Positions 47,501-62,700 of a stretch of 64,000 nucleotides of DNA are shown one piece after another. A program made the position numbers and the translations under genes. This stretch comes from Lutraria lutraria (lineage: Eukaryota > Mollusca > Bivalvia > Venerida > Mactridae): NCBI GenBank assembly GCA_964023205.1, contig OZ026833.1:36806366-36870365 (forward strand), written 5' to 3'. Within the stretch, counting starts at the first letter, position 1. Each line of letters starts with the position of its first letter. The notes under the pieces are model-generated. The model did no database searches. It was not told the origin of the DNA and worked only from the letters and a program-made list of their open reading frames with translations.

Positions 47501-50500
47501 AAAAATTAGATTTGTCAAAAAATCTTGATGCTAGGAAATTTTCTCACAAACTGTCATTTCTAGAAATGTAATAAAACCAAAAGTAACCATACCATACCAA
47601 ATCTGTTCTCATCACAGATTTCCATTGATCCACACTACTTGTATGTAATGGTCCCATGTTTCTACTATCTACAATTAAAGAGTAAATGAAAGATAAAAAT
47701 TTGTCATAAAGTGTCCGCGCAAGTAAATTTTCTCTCAAACTGCCATTTCTAAAATGATAATAAACTCCAAAGAAAAGGTAGCATAGCCAAGTCTTTTGCT
47801 GCACTGATTTCCATTGATGTCTATTACTAGCATATGCATTTTCAATGCTGCAGACCAAATAATGGTAGAGATATTGAAAATCAAAGACTTTCAGCTACTC
47901 TTGAGACTTTCACGGAAATGGTTATTTCTAGAATTTCAATAAAGTCAAAAGTAAGCAGAGCACAGCAAATTCAACCTTGCCACCAACTTCTGTTCATGCC
48001 AACTGCTTGTAAGTAAAGTTGCATCAATGTACCAACAACGCTTAAGTAGAAAATAAAAAATTAGATTTGTCAAAAAATCTTGATGCTAGGAAATTTTCTC
48101 ACAAACTGTCATTTCTAGAAATGTAATAAAACCAAAAGTAACCATACCATACCAAATCTGTTCTCATCACAGATTTCCATTGATCCATACTACTTGTATG
48201 TAATGATCCCATGTTTCTACTATCTACAATAAAAGAGTAAATGAAAGATAAACAATTGTCATAGTGTCCGCGCAAGCAAATTTTCTCTCAACTGCCATTT
48301 CTAAAATGATAATGAACTCCAAAGTAAAGGTAGCATAGCCAAGTCTTTTGCTGCACTGATTTCCATTTATGTCTATTACTAGCATATGCATTTTCAATGC
48401 TGCAGACCAAAAAATGGTAGAGATATTGAAAATCAAAGACTTTCAGCAACTCTTGGAGACTTTTTCACGGAAATGGTTATTTCTAGAATTTTAATAAAGT
48501 CAAAAGTAAGCAGAGCCAAGCAAATTCAACCTTGCCACCAACTTTTGTTCATGCCAACTGCTTGTAAGTAAAGTTGCATCGATGTACCAACAACGCTTAA
48601 GGAGAAAATAAAAAATTAGATTTGTCAAAAAATCTTGACGCCAGGAACTTTTCTCACAAACTGTCATTTCTAGAAATGTAATAAAACCAAAAGTAACCAT
48701 ACCATACCAAATCTGTTCTCATCACAGATTTCCATTGATCCACACTACTTGTATGTAATGGTCCCATGTTTCAACTATCTACAATTAAAGAGTAAATGAA
48801 AGATAAAAATGTGTCATAAAGTGTCTGCGCAAGCAAATTTTCTCTCAAACTGCCATTTCTAAAATGATAATAAACTCCAAAGTAAATGTAGCATAGCCAA
48901 GTCTTTTGCTGCACTGATTTCCATTGATGTCTATTACTAGCATATGCATTTTCAATGCTGCAGACCAAATAATGGTAGAGATATTGAAAATCAAAGACTT
49001 TCAGCTACTCTTGAGACTTTTCACGGAAATGGTTATTTCTAGAATTTCAATAAAGTCAAAAGTAAGCAGAGCACAGCAAATTCAACCTTGCCACCAACTT
49101 CTGTTCATGCCAACTGCTTGTAAGTAAAGTTGCATCGATGTACCAACAACGCTTAAGGAGAAAATAAAAAATTAGATTTGTCAAAAAATCTTGACGCTAG
49201 GAAATTTTCTCACAAACTGTCATTTCTAGAAATGTAATAAAACCAAAAGTAACCATACCATACCAAATCTGTTCTCATCACAGATTTCCGTTGATCCACA
49301 CTACTTGTATGTAATGGTCCCATGTTTCAACTATCTACAATTAAAGAGTAAATGAAAGATAAAAATGTGTCATAAAGTGTCCGCGCAAGCAAATTTTCTC
49401 TCAAACTGCCATTTCTAAAATGATAATAAACTCAAAAGTAAAGGTAGCATGACCAAGCCTTTTGTTGCACTGATTTCCATTGATGTCTATAACTAGCATA
49501 TGCATTTTCAATGCTGCAGACCAAATAATGGTAGAGATATTGAAATTCAAAGACTTTCAGCTACTCTTGAGACTTTTCACGGAAATGGTTATTTCTAGAA
49601 TTTCAATAAAGTCAAAAGTAAGCAGAGCACAGCAAATTCAACCTTGCCACCAACTTCTGTTTATGCCAACTGCTTGTAAGTAAAGTTGCATCGATGTACC
49701 AACAACGCTTAAGGAGAAAATAAAAAATTAGATTTGTCAAAAAATCTTGATGCTAGGAAATTTTCTCACAAACTGTCATTTCTAGAAATGTAATAAAACC
49801 AAAAGTAACCATACCATACCAAATCTGTTCTCATCACAGATTTGCATTGATCCACACTACTTGTATGTAATGGTCCCATGTTTCTACTATCTACAATTAA
49901 AGAGTAAATGAAAGATAAAAATTTGTCATAAAGTGTCCGCGCAAGCAAATTTTCTCTCAAACTGCCGTTTCTAAAATGATAATAAACTCAAAAGTAAAGG
50001 TAGCATGACCAAGCCTTTTGTTGCACTGATTTCCATTGATGTCTATTACTAGCATATGCATTTTCAATGCTGCAGACCAAATAATGGTAGAGATATTGAA
50101 ATTCAAAGACTTTCAGCTACTCTTGAGACTTTTCACGGAAATGGTTATTTCTAGAATTTCAATAAAGTCAAAAGTAAGCAGAGCACAGCAAATTCAACCT
50201 TGCCACCAACTTCTGTTTATGCCAACTGCTTGTAAGTAAAGTTGCATCGATGTACCAACAACGCTTAAGGAGAAAATAAAAAATTAGATTTGTCAAAAAA
50301 TCTTGATGCTAGGAAATTTTCTCACAAACTGTCATTTCTAGAAATGTAATAAAACCAAAAGTAACCATACCATACCAAATCTGTTCTCATCACAGATTTG
50401 CATTGATCCACACTACTTGTATGTAATGGTCCCATGTTTCTACTATCTACAATTAAAGAGTAAATGAAAGATAAAAATTTGTCATAAAGTGTCCGCGCAA

Positions 50501-50658
50501 GCAAATTTTCTCTCAAACTGCCGTTTCTAAAATGATAATAAACTCAAAAGTAAAGGTAGCATGACCAAGCCTTTTGTTGCACTGATTTCCATTGATGTCT
50601 ATTACTAGCATATGCATTTTCAATGCTGCAGACCAAATAATGGTAGAGATATTGAAAT
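44545..50658 (+). repeat. Eleven-unit higher-order repeat, copy 1 (6,114 bp)
   Basis: C-subunit classes run 3',3',4,1,3',1,2-short,3,4,4,4 (3' is class 3 with GCTGTACTG). Unit markers run from 45054 to 50612. Every marker spacing, including the single 552-bp unit at 48386, is repeated 6,114 bp downstream. Confidence 0.9.
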
Positions 50659-53600
50659 TCAAAGACTTTCAGCTACTCTTGAGACTTTTCACGGAAATGG
50701 TTATTTCTAGAATTTCAATAAAGTCAAAAGTAAGCAGAGCCAAGCAAATTCAACCTTGCCACCAACTTTTGTTCATGCCAACTGCTTGTAAGTAAAGTTG
50801 CATCGATGTACCAACAACGCTTAAGGAGAAAATAAAAAATTAGATTTGTCAAATAATCTTGACGCTAGGAAATTTTCTCACAAACTGTCATTTCTAGAAA
50901 TGTAATAAAACCAAAAGTAACCATACCATACCAAATCTGTTCTCATCACAGATTTCCATTGATCCACACTACTTGTAAGTTATGGTCCCATGTTTCTACT
51001 ATCTACAATTAAAGAGTAAATGAAAGATAAAAATTTGTCATAAAGTGTCCGCGCAAGCAAATTTTCTCTCAAACTGCCATTTCTAAAATGATAATAAACT
51101 CCAAAGTAAATGTAGCATAGCCAAGTCTTTTGCTGTACTGATTTCCATTGATGTCTATTACTAGCATATGCATTTTCAATGCTGCAGACCAAATAATAGT
51201 AGAGATATTGAAAATCAAAGACTTTCAGCTACTCTTGAGACTTTTCACGGAAATGGTTATTTCTAGAATTTCAATAAAGTCAAAAGTAAGAAGAGCCAAG
51301 CAAATTCAACCTTGCCACCAACTTTTGTTCATGCCAACTGCTTGTAAGTAAAGTTGCATCGATGTACCAACAACGCTTAAGGAGAAAATAAAAAATTAGA
51401 TTTGTCAAATAATCTTGACGCTAGGAAATTTTCTCACAAACTGTCATTTCTAGAAATGTAATAAAACCAAAAGTAACCATACCATACCAAATCTGTTCTC
51501 ATCACAGATTTCCATTGATCCACACTACTTGTAAGTTATGGTCCCATGTTTCTACTATCTACAATTAAAGAGTAAATGAAAGATAAAAATTTGTCATAAA
51601 GTGTCCGCGCAAGCAAATTTTCTCTCAAACTGCCATTTCTAAAATGATAATAAACTCCAAAGTAAATGTAGCATAGCCAAGTCTTTTGCTGTACTGATTT
51701 CCATTGATGTCTATTACTAGCATATGCATTTTCAATGCTGCAGACCAAATAATAGTAGAGATATTGAAAATCAAAGACTTTCAGCTACTCTTGAGACTTT
51801 TCACGGAAATGGTTATTTCTAGAATTTCAATAAAGTCAAAAGTAAGAAGAGCCAAGCAAATTCAACCTTGCCACCAACTTTTGTTCATGCCAACTGCTTG
51901 TAAGTAAAGTTGCATCGATGTACCAACAACGCTTAAGGAGAAAATAAAAAATTAGATTTGTCAAAAAATCTTGACGCTAGGAAATTTTCTCACAAACTGT
52001 CATTTCTAGAAATGTAATAAAACCAAAAGTAACCATACCATACCAAATCTGTTCTCATCACAGATTTCCATTGATCCACACTACTTGTATGTAATGGTCC
52101 CATGTTTCTACTATCTACAATTAAAGAGTAAATGAAAGATAAAAATTTGTCATAAAGTGTCCGCGCAAGCAAATTTTCTCTCAAACTGCCATTTCTAAAA
52201 TGATAATAAACTCAAAAGTAAAGGTAGCATGACCAAGCCTTTTGTTGCACTGATTTCCATTGATGTCTATTACTAGCATATGCATTTTCAATGCTGCAGA
52301 CCAAATAATGGTAGAGATATTGAAATTCAAAGACTTTCAGCTACTCTTGAGACTTTTCACGGAAATGGTTATTTCTAGAATTTCAATAAAGTCAAAAGTA
52401 AGCAGAGCACAGCAAATTCAACCTTGCCACCAACTTCTGTTTATGCCAACTGCTTGTAAGTAAAGTTGCATCGATGTACCAACAACGCTTAAGGAGAAAA
52501 TAAAAAATTAGATTTGTCAAAAAATCTTGATGCTAGGAAATTTTCTCACAAACTGTCATTTCTAGAAATGTAATAAAACCAAAAGTAACCATACCATACC
52601 AAATCTGTTCTCATCACAGATTTCCATTGATCCACACTACTTGTATGTAATGGTCCCATGTTTCTACTATCTACAATTAAAGAGTAAATGAAAGATAAAA
52701 ATTTGTCATAAAGTGTCCGCGCAAGTAAATTTTCTCTCAAACTGCCATTTCTAAAATGATAATAAACTCCAAAGAAAAGGTAGCATAGCCAAGTCTTTTG
52801 CTGCACTGATTTCCATTGATGTCTATTACTAGCATATGCATTTTCAATGCTGCAGACCAAATAATAGTAGAGATATTGAAAATCAAAGACTTTCAGCTAC
52901 TCTTGAGACTTTTCACGGAAATGGTTATTTCTAGAATTTCAATAAAGTCAAAAGTAAGCAGAGCCAAGCAAATTCAACCTTGCCACCAACTTCTGTTCAT
53001 GCCAACTGCTTGTAAGTAAAGTTGCATCGATGTACCAACAACGCTTAAGGAGAAAATAAAAAATTAGATTTGTCAAATAATCTTGACGCTAGGAAATTTT
53101 CTCACAAACTGTCATTTCTAGAAATGTAATAAAACCAAAAGTAACCATACCATACCAAATCTGTTCTCATCACAGATTTCCATTGATCCACACTACTTGT
53201 AAGTTATGGTCCCATGTTTCTACTATCTACAATTAAAGAGTAAATGAAAGATAAAAATTTGTCATAAAGTGTCCGCGCAAGCAAATTTTCTCTCAAACTG
53301 CCATTTCTAAAATGATAATAAACTCCAAAGTAAATGTAGCATAGCCAAGTCTTTTGCTGTACTGATTTCCATTGATGTCTATTACTAGCATATGCATTTT
53401 CAATGCTGCAGACCAAATAATAGTAGAGATATTGAAAATCAAAGACTTTCAGCTACTCTTGAGACTTTTCACGGAAATGGTTATTTCTAGAATTTCAATA
53501 AAGTCAAAAGTAAGCAGAGCACAGCAAATTCAACCTTGCCACCAACTTCTGTTTATGCCAACTGCTTGTAAGTAAAGTTGCATCGATGTACCAACAACGC

Positions 53601-56600
53601 TTAAGGAGAAAATAAAAAATTAGATTTGTCAAAAAATCTTGATGCTAGGAAATTTTCTCACAAACTGTCATTTCTAGAAATGTAATAAAACCAAAAGTAA
53701 CCATACCATACCAAATCTGTTCTCATCACAGATTTCCATTGATCCACACTACTTGTATGTAATGGTCCCATGTTTCTACTATCTACAATTAAAGAGTAAA
53801 TGAAAGATAAAAATTTGTCATAAAGTGTCCGCGCAAGTAAATTTTCTCTCAAACTGCCATTTCTAAAATGATAATAAACTCCAAAGAAAAGGTAGCATAG
53901 CCAAGTCTTTTGCTGCACTGATTTCCATTGATGTCTATTACTAGCATATGCATTTTCAATGCTGCAGACCAAATAATGGTAGAGATATTGAAAATCAAAG
54001 ACTTTCAGCTACTCTTGAGACTTTCACGGAAATGGTTATTTCTAGAATTTCAATAAAGTCAAAAGTAAGCAGAGCACAGCAAATTCAACCTTGCCACCAA
54101 CTTCTGTTCATGCCAACTGCTTGTAAGTAAAGTTGCATCAATGTACCAACAACGCTTAAGTAGAAAATAAAAAATTAGATTTGTCAAAAAATCTTGATGC
54201 TAGGAAATTTTCTCACAAACTGTCATTTCTAGAAATGTAATAAAACCAAAAGTAACCATACCATACCAAATCTGTTCTCATCACAGATTTCCATTGATCC
54301 ATACTACTTGTATGTAATGATCCCATGTTTCTACTATCTACAATAAAAGAGTAAATGAAAGATAAACAATTGTCATAGTGTCCGCGCAAGCAAATTTTCT
54401 CTCAACTGCCATTTCTAAAATGATAATGAACTCCAAAGTAAAGGTAGCATAGCCAAGTCTTTTGCTGCACTGATTTCCATTTATGTCTATTACTAGCATA
54501 TGCATTTTCAATGCTGCAGACCAAAAAATGGTAGAGATATTGAAAATCAAAGACTTTCAGCAACTCTTGGAGACTTTTTCACGGAAATGGTTATTTCTAG
54601 AATTTTAATAAAGTCAAAAGTAAGCAGAGCCAAGCAAATTCAACCTTGCCACCAACTTTTGTTCATGCCAACTGCTTGTAAGTAAAGTTGCATCGATGTA
54701 CCAACAACGCTTAAGGAGAAAATAAAAAATTAGATTTGTCAAAAAATCTTGACGCCAGGAACTTTTCTCACAAACTGTCATTTCTAGAAATGTAATAAAA
54801 CCAAAAGTAACCATACCATACCAAATCTGTTCTCATCACAGATTTCCATTGATCCACACTACTTGTATGTAATGGTCCCATGTTTCAACTATCTACAATT
54901 AAAGAGTAAATGAAAGATAAAAATGTGTCATAAAGTGTCTGCGCAAGCAAATTTTCTCTCAAACTGCCATTTCTAAAATGATAATAAACTCCAAAGTAAA
55001 TGTAGCATAGCCAAGTCTTTTGCTGCACTGATTTCCATTGATGTCTATTACTAGCATATGCATTTTCAATGCTGCAGACCAAATAATGGTAGAGATATTG
55101 AAAATCAAAGACTTTCAGCTACTCTTGAGACTTTTCACGGAAATGGTTATTTCTAGAATTTCAATAAAGTCAAAAGTAAGCAGAGCACAGCAAATTCAAC
55201 CTTGCCACCAACTTCTGTTCATGCCAACTGCTTGTAAGTAAAGTTGCATCGATGTACCAACAACGCTTAAGGAGAAAATAAAAAATTAGATTTGTCAAAA
55301 AATCTTGACGCTAGGAAATTTTCTCACAAACTGTCATTTCTAGAAATGTAATAAAACCAAAAGTAACCATACCATACCAAATCTGTTCTCATCACAGATT
55401 TCCGTTGATCCACACTACTTGTATGTAATGGTCCCATGTTTCAACTATCTACAATTAAAGAGTAAATGAAAGATAAAAATGTGTCATAAAGTGTCCGCGC
55501 AAGCAAATTTTCTCTCAAACTGCCATTTCTAAAATGATAATAAACTCAAAAGTAAAGGTAGCATGACCAAGCCTTTTGTTGCACTGATTTCCATTGATGT
55601 CTATAACTAGCATATGCATTTTCAATGCTGCAGACCAAATAATGGTAGAGATATTGAAATTCAAAGACTTTCAGCTACTCTTGAGACTTTTCACGGAAAT
55701 GGTTATTTCTAGAATTTCAATAAAGTCAAAAGTAAGCAGAGCACAGCAAATTCAACCTTGCCACCAACTTCTGTTTATGCCAACTGCTTGTAAGTAAAGT
55801 TGCATCGATGTACCAACAACGCTTAAGGAGAAAATAAAAAATTAGATTTGTCAAAAAATCTTGATGCTAGGAAATTTTCTCACAAACTGTCATTTCTAGA
55901 AATGTAATAAAACCAAAAGTAACCATACCATACCAAATCTGTTCTCATCACAGATTTGCATTGATCCACACTACTTGTATGTAATGGTCCCATGTTTCTA
56001 CTATCTACAATTAAAGAGTAAATGAAAGATAAAAATTTGTCATAAAGTGTCCGCGCAAGCAAATTTTCTCTCAAACTGCCGTTTCTAAAATGATAATAAA
56101 CTCAAAAGTAAAGGTAGCATGACCAAGCCTTTTGTTGCACTGATTTCCATTGATGTCTATTACTAGCATATGCATTTTCAATGCTGCAGACCAAATAATG
56201 GTAGAGATATTGAAATTCAAAGACTTTCAGCTACTCTTGAGACTTTTCACGGAAATGGTTATTTCTAGAATTTCAATAAAGTCAAAAGTAAGCAGAGCAC
56301 AGCAAATTCAACCTTGCCACCAACTTCTGTTTATGCCAACTGCTTGTAAGTAAAGTTGCATCGATGTACCAACAACGCTTAAGGAGAAAATAAAAAATTA
56401 GATTTGTCAAAAAATCTTGATGCTAGGAAATTTTCTCACAAACTGTCATTTCTAGAAATGTAATAAAACCAAAAGTAACCATACCATACCAAATCTGTTC
56501 TCATCACAGATTTGCATTGATCCACACTACTTGTATGTAATGGTCCCATGTTTCTACTATCTACAATTAAAGAGTAAATGAAAGATAAAAATTTGTCATA

Positions 56601-56772
56601 AAGTGTCCGCGCAAGCAAATTTTCTCTCAAACTGCCGTTTCTAAAATGATAATAAACTCAAAAGTAAAGGTAGCATGACCAAGCCTTTTGTTGCACTGAT
56701 TTCCATTGATGTCTATTACTAGCATATGCATTTTCAATGCTGCAGACCAAATAATGGTAGAGATATTGAAAT
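50659..56772 (+). repeat. Eleven-unit higher-order repeat, copy 2 (6,114 bp)
   Basis: Same class order and spacings as copy 1, with markers from 51168 to 56726. Left-flank identity with copy 1 begins at 50659/44545, and right-flank identity ends at 50740/56854. At least one base differs: 46879 is T and 52993 is C. Confidence 0.9.
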
Positions 56773-59700
56773 TCAAAGACTTTCAGCTACTCTTGAGACT
56801 TTTCACGGAAATGGTTATTTCTAGAATTTCAATAAAGTCAAAAGTAAGCAGAGCACAGCAAATTCAACCTTGCCACCAACTTCTGTTTATGCCAACTGCT
56901 TGTAAGTAAAGTTGCATCGATGTACCAACAACGCTTAAGGAGAAAATAAAAAATTAGATTTGTCAAAAAATCTTGATGCTAGGAAATTTTCTCACAAACT
57001 GTCATTTCTAGAAATGTAATAAAACCAAAAGTAACCATACCATACCAAATCTGTTCTCATCACAGATTTGCATTGATCCACACTACTTGTATGTAATGGT
57101 CCCATGTTTCTACTATCTACAATTAAAGAGTAAATGAAAGATAAAAATTTGTCATAAAGTGTCCGCGCAAGCAAATTTTCTCTCAAACTGCCGTTTCTAA
57201 AATGATAATAAACTCAAAAGTAAAGGTAGCATGACCAAGCCTTTTGTTGCACTGATTTCCATTGATGTCTATTACTAGCATATGCATTTTCAATGCTGCA
57301 GACCAAATAATGGTAGAGATATTGAAATTCAAAGACTTTCAGCTACTCTTGAGACTTTTCACGGAAATGGTTATTTCTAGAATTTCAATAAAGTCAAAAG
57401 TAAGCAGAGCACAGCAAATTCAACCTTGCCACCAACTTTTGTTCATGCCAACTGCTTGTAAGTAAAGTTGCATCGATGTACCAACAACGCTTAAGGAGAA
57501 AATAAAAAATTAGATTTGTCAAAAAATCTTGACGCTAGGAAATTTTCTCACAAACTGTCATTTCTAGAAATGTAATAAAACCAAAAGTAACCATACCATA
57601 CCAAATCTGTTCTCATCACAGATTTCCATTGATCCACACTACTTGTATGTAATGGTCCCATGTTTCAACTATCTACAATTAAAGAGTAAATGAAATAAAA
57701 ATGTGTCATAAAGTGTCCGCGCAAGCAAATTTTCTCTCAAACTGCCATTTCTAAAATGATAATAAACTCCAAAGTAAAGGTAGCATAGCCAAGTCTTTTG
57801 CTGCACTGATTTCCATTGATGTCTATTACTAGCATATGCATTTTCAATGCTGCAGACCAAATAATGGTAGAGATATTGAAAATCAAAGACTTTCAGCTAC
57901 TCTTGAGACTTTCACGGAAATGGTTATTTCTAGAATTTCAATAAAGTCAAAAGTAAGCAGAGCACAGCAAATTCAACCTTGCCACCAACTTCTGTTCATG
58001 TCAACTGCTTGTAAGTAAAGTTGCATCAATGTACCAACAACGCTTAAGTAGAAAATAAAAAATTAGATTTGTCAAAAAATCTTGATGCTAGGAAATTTTC
58101 TCACAAACTGTCATTTCTAGAAATGTAATAAAACCAAAAGTAACCATACCATACCAAATCTGTTCTCATCACAGATTTCCATTGATCCATACTACTTGTA
58201 TGTAATGATCCCATGTTTCTACTATCTACAATAAAAGAGTAAATGAAAGATAAAAAATTGTCATAGTGTCCGCGCAAGCAAATTTTCTCTCAACTGCCAT
58301 TTCTAAAATGATAATGAACTCCAAAGTAAAGGTAGCATAGCCAAGTCTTTTGCTGCACTGATTTCCATTTATGTCTATTACTAGCATATGCATTTTCAAT
58401 GCTGCAGACCAAAAAATGGTAGAGATATTGAAAATCAAAGACTTTCAGCAACTCTTGGAGACTTTTTCACGGAAATGGTTATTTCTAGAATTTTAATAAA
58501 GTCAAAAGTAAGCAGAGCCAAGCAAATTCAACCTTGCCACCAACTTTTGTTCATGCCAACTGCTTGTAAGTAAAGTTGCATCGATGTACCAACAACGCTT
58601 AAGGAGAAAATAAAAAATTAGATTTGTCAAAAAATCTTGACGCCAGGAACTTTTCTCACAAACTGTCATTTCTAGAAATGTAATAAAACCAAAAGTAACC
58701 ATACCATACCAAATCTGTTCTCATCACAGATTTCCATTGATCCACACTACTTGTATGTAATGGTCCCATGTTTCAACTATCTACAATTAAAGAGTAAATG
58801 AAAGATAAAAATGTGTCATAAAGTGTCTGCGCAAGCAAATTTTCTCTCAAACTGCCATTTCTAAAATGATAATAAACTCCAAAGTAAATGTAGCATAGCC
58901 AAGTCTTTTGCTGCACTGATTTCCATTGATGTCTATTACTAGCATATGCATTTTCAATGCTGCAGACCAAATAATGGTAGAGATATTGAAAATCAAAGAC
59001 TTTCAGCTACTCTTGAGACTTTTCACGGAAATGGTTATTTCTAGAATTTCAATAAAGTCAAAAGTAAGCAGAGCACAGCAAATTCAACCTTGCCACCAAC
59101 TTCTGTTCATGCCAACTGCTTGTAAGTAAAGTTGCATCGATGTACCAACAACGCTTAAGGAGAAAATAAAAAATTAGATTTGTCAAAAAATCTTGACGCT
59201 AGGAAATTTTCTCACAAACTGTCATTTCTAGAAATGTAATAAAACCAAAAGTAACCATACCATACCAAATCTGTTCTCATCACAGATTTCCGTTGATCCA
59301 CACTACTTGTATGTAATGGTCCCATGTTTCAACTATCTACAATTAAAGAGTAAATGAAAGATAAAAATGTGTCATAAAGTGTCCGCGCAAGCAAATTTTC
59401 TCTCAAACTGCCATTTCTAAAATGATAATAAACTCCAAAGTAAATGTAGCATAGCCAAGTCTTTTGCTGCACTGATTTCCATTGATGTCTATTACTAGCA
59501 TATGCATTTTCAATGCTGCAGACCAAATAATGGTAGAGATATTGAAAATCAAAGACTTTCAGCTACTCTTGAGACTTTTCACGGAAATGGTTATTTCTAG
59601 AATTTCAATAAAGTCAAAAGTAAGCAGAGCACAGCAAATTCAACCTTGCCACCAACTTCTGTTCATGCCAACTGCTTGTAAGTAAAGTTGCATCGATGTA

Positions 59701-62700
59701 CCAACAACGCTTAAGGAGAAAATAAAAAATTAGATTTGTCAAAAAATCTTGACGCTAGGAAATTTTCTCACAAACTGTCATTTCTAGAAATGTAATAAAA
59801 CCAAAAGTAACCATACCATACCAAATCTGTTCTCACCACAGATTTCCATTGATCCACACTACTTGTATGTAATGGTCCCATGTTTCTACTATCTACAATT
59901 AAAGAGTAAATGAAAGATAAAAAATTGTCATAAAATGTCCGCGCAAGCAAATTTTCTCTCAAACTGCCATTTCTAAAATGATAATAAACTCCAAAGAAAA
60001 GGTAGCATAGCCAAGCCTTTTGCTGCACTGATTTCCATTGATGTCTATTACTAGCATATGCATTTTCAATGCTGCAGACCAAATAATAGTAGAGATATTG
60101 AAAATCAAAGACTTTCAGCAACTCTTGGAGACTTTTTCACGGAAATGGTTATTTCTAGAATTTCAATAAAGTCAAAAGTAAGCAGAGCCAAGCAAATTCA
60201 ACCTTGCCACCAACTTTTGTTCATGCCAACTGCTTGTAAGTAAAGTTGCATCGATGTACCAACAACGCTTAAGGAGAAAATAAAAAATTAGATTTGTCAA
60301 AAAATCTTGACGCTAGGAAATTTTCTCACAAACTGTCATTTCTAGAAATGTAATAAAACCAAAAGTAACCATACCATACCAAATCTGTTCTCATCACAGA
60401 TTTCCATTGATCCACACTACTTGTATGTAATGGTCCCATGTTTCTACTATCTACAATTAAAGAGTAAACGAAAGATAAAAATTTGTCATAAAGTGTCCGC
60501 GCAAGCAAATTTTCTCTCAAACTGCCATTTCTAAAATGATAATAAACTCCAAAGAAAAGGTAGCATAGCCAATTCTTTTGCTGCACTGATTTCCATTGAT
60601 GTCTATTACTAGCATATGCATTTTCAATGCTGCAGACCAAATAATGGTAGAGATATTGAAAATCAAAGACTTTCAGCTACTCTTGAGACTTTTCACGGAA
60701 ATGGTTATTTCTAGAATTTCAATAAAGTCAAAAGTAAGCAGAGCACAGCAAATTCAACCTTGCCACCAACTTTTGTTCATGCCAACTGCTTGTAAGTAAA
60801 GTTGCATCGATGTACCAACAACGCTTAAGGAGAAAATAAAAAATTAGATTTGTCAAAAAATCTTGACGCTAGGAAATTTTCTCACAAACTGTCATTTCTA
60901 GAAATGTAATAAAACCAAAAGTAACCATACCATACCAAATCTGTTCTCATCACAGATTTCCATTGATCCACACTACTTGTATGTAATGGTCCCATGTTTC
61001 TACTATCTACAATTAAAGAGTAAATGAAAGATAAAAATTTGTCATAAAGTGTCCGCGCAAGCAAATTTTCTCTCAAACTGCCATTTCTAAAATGATAATA
61101 AACTCAAAAGTAAGGGTAGCATGACCAAGCCTTTTGTTGCACTGATTTCCATTGATGTCTATTACTAGCATATGCATTTTCAATGCTGCAGACCAAATAA
61201 TGGTAGAGATATTGAAAATCAAAGACTTTCAGCTACTCTTGAGACTTTTCACGGAAATGGTTATTTCTAGAATTTCAATAAAGTCAAAAGTAAGCAGAGC
61301 ACAGCAAATTCAACCTTGCCACCAACTTCTGTTCATGCCAACTGCTTGTAAGTAAAGTTGCATCGATGTACCAACAACGCTTAAGGAGAAAATAAAAAAT
61401 TAGATTTGTCAAAAAATCTTGACGCTAGGAAATTTTCTCACAAACTGTCATTTCTGGAAATGTAATAAAACCAAAAGAAACCATACCATACCAAATCTGT
61501 TCTCATCACAGATTTCCATTGATCCACACTACTTGTATGTTATGGTCCCATGTTTCTACTATCTACAATTAAAGAGTAAATGAAAGATAAAAATTTGTCA
61601 TAAAGTGTCCGCGCAAGCAAATTTTCTCTCAAACTGCCATTTCTAAAATGATAATAAACTCCAAAGAAAAGGTAGCATAGCCAAGTCTTTTGCTGCACTG
61701 ATTTCCATTGATGTCTTTTACTAGCATATGCATTTTCAATGCTGCAGACCAAATAATGGTAGAGATATTGAAAATCAAAGACTTTCAGCAACTCTTGGAG
61801 ACTTTTTCACGGAAATGGTTATTTCTAGAATTTCAATAAAGTCAAAAGTAAGCAGAGCACAGCAAATTCAACCTTGCCACCAACTTCTGTTCATGCCAAC
61901 TGCTTGTAAGTAAAGTTGCATCGATGTACCAACAACGCTTAAGGAGAAAATAAAAAATTAGATTTGTCAAAAAATCTTGACGCTAGGAAATTTTCGCAAA
62001 AACTGTCATTTATAGAAATGTAATAAAACCAAAAGTAACCATACCATACCAAATCTGTTCTCATCACAGATTTCCATTGATCCACACTACTTGTATGTAA
62101 TGGTCCCATGTTTCTACTATCTACAATTAAAGAGTAAATGAAAGATAAAAATTTGTCATAAAGTGTCCGCGCAAGCAAATTTTCTCTCAAACTGCCATTT
62201 CTAAAATGATAATAAACTCCAAAGAAAAGGTAGCAAAGCCAAGTCTTTTGCTGCACTGATTTCCATTGATGTCTATTACTAGCATATGCATTTTCAATAC
62301 TGCAGACCAAATAATGGTAGAGATATTGAAAATCAAAGACTTTCAGCTACTCTTGAGACTTTTTCACGGAAATGGTTATTTCTAGAATTTCAATAAAGTC
62401 AAAAGTAAGCAGAGCACAGCAAATTCAACCTTGCCACCAACTTCTGTTCATGCCAACTGCTTGTAAGTAAAGTTGCATCGATGTACCAACAACGCTTAAG
62501 GAGAAAATAAAAAATTAGATTTGTCAAAAAATCTTGACGCTAGGAAATTTTCTCACAAACTGTCATTTCTAGAAATGTAATAAAACCAAAAGTAACCATA
62601 CCATACCAAATCTGGTCTCATCACAGATTTGCATTGATCCACACTACTTGTATGTAATGGTCCCATGTTTCTACTATCTACAATTAAAGAGTAAATGAAA

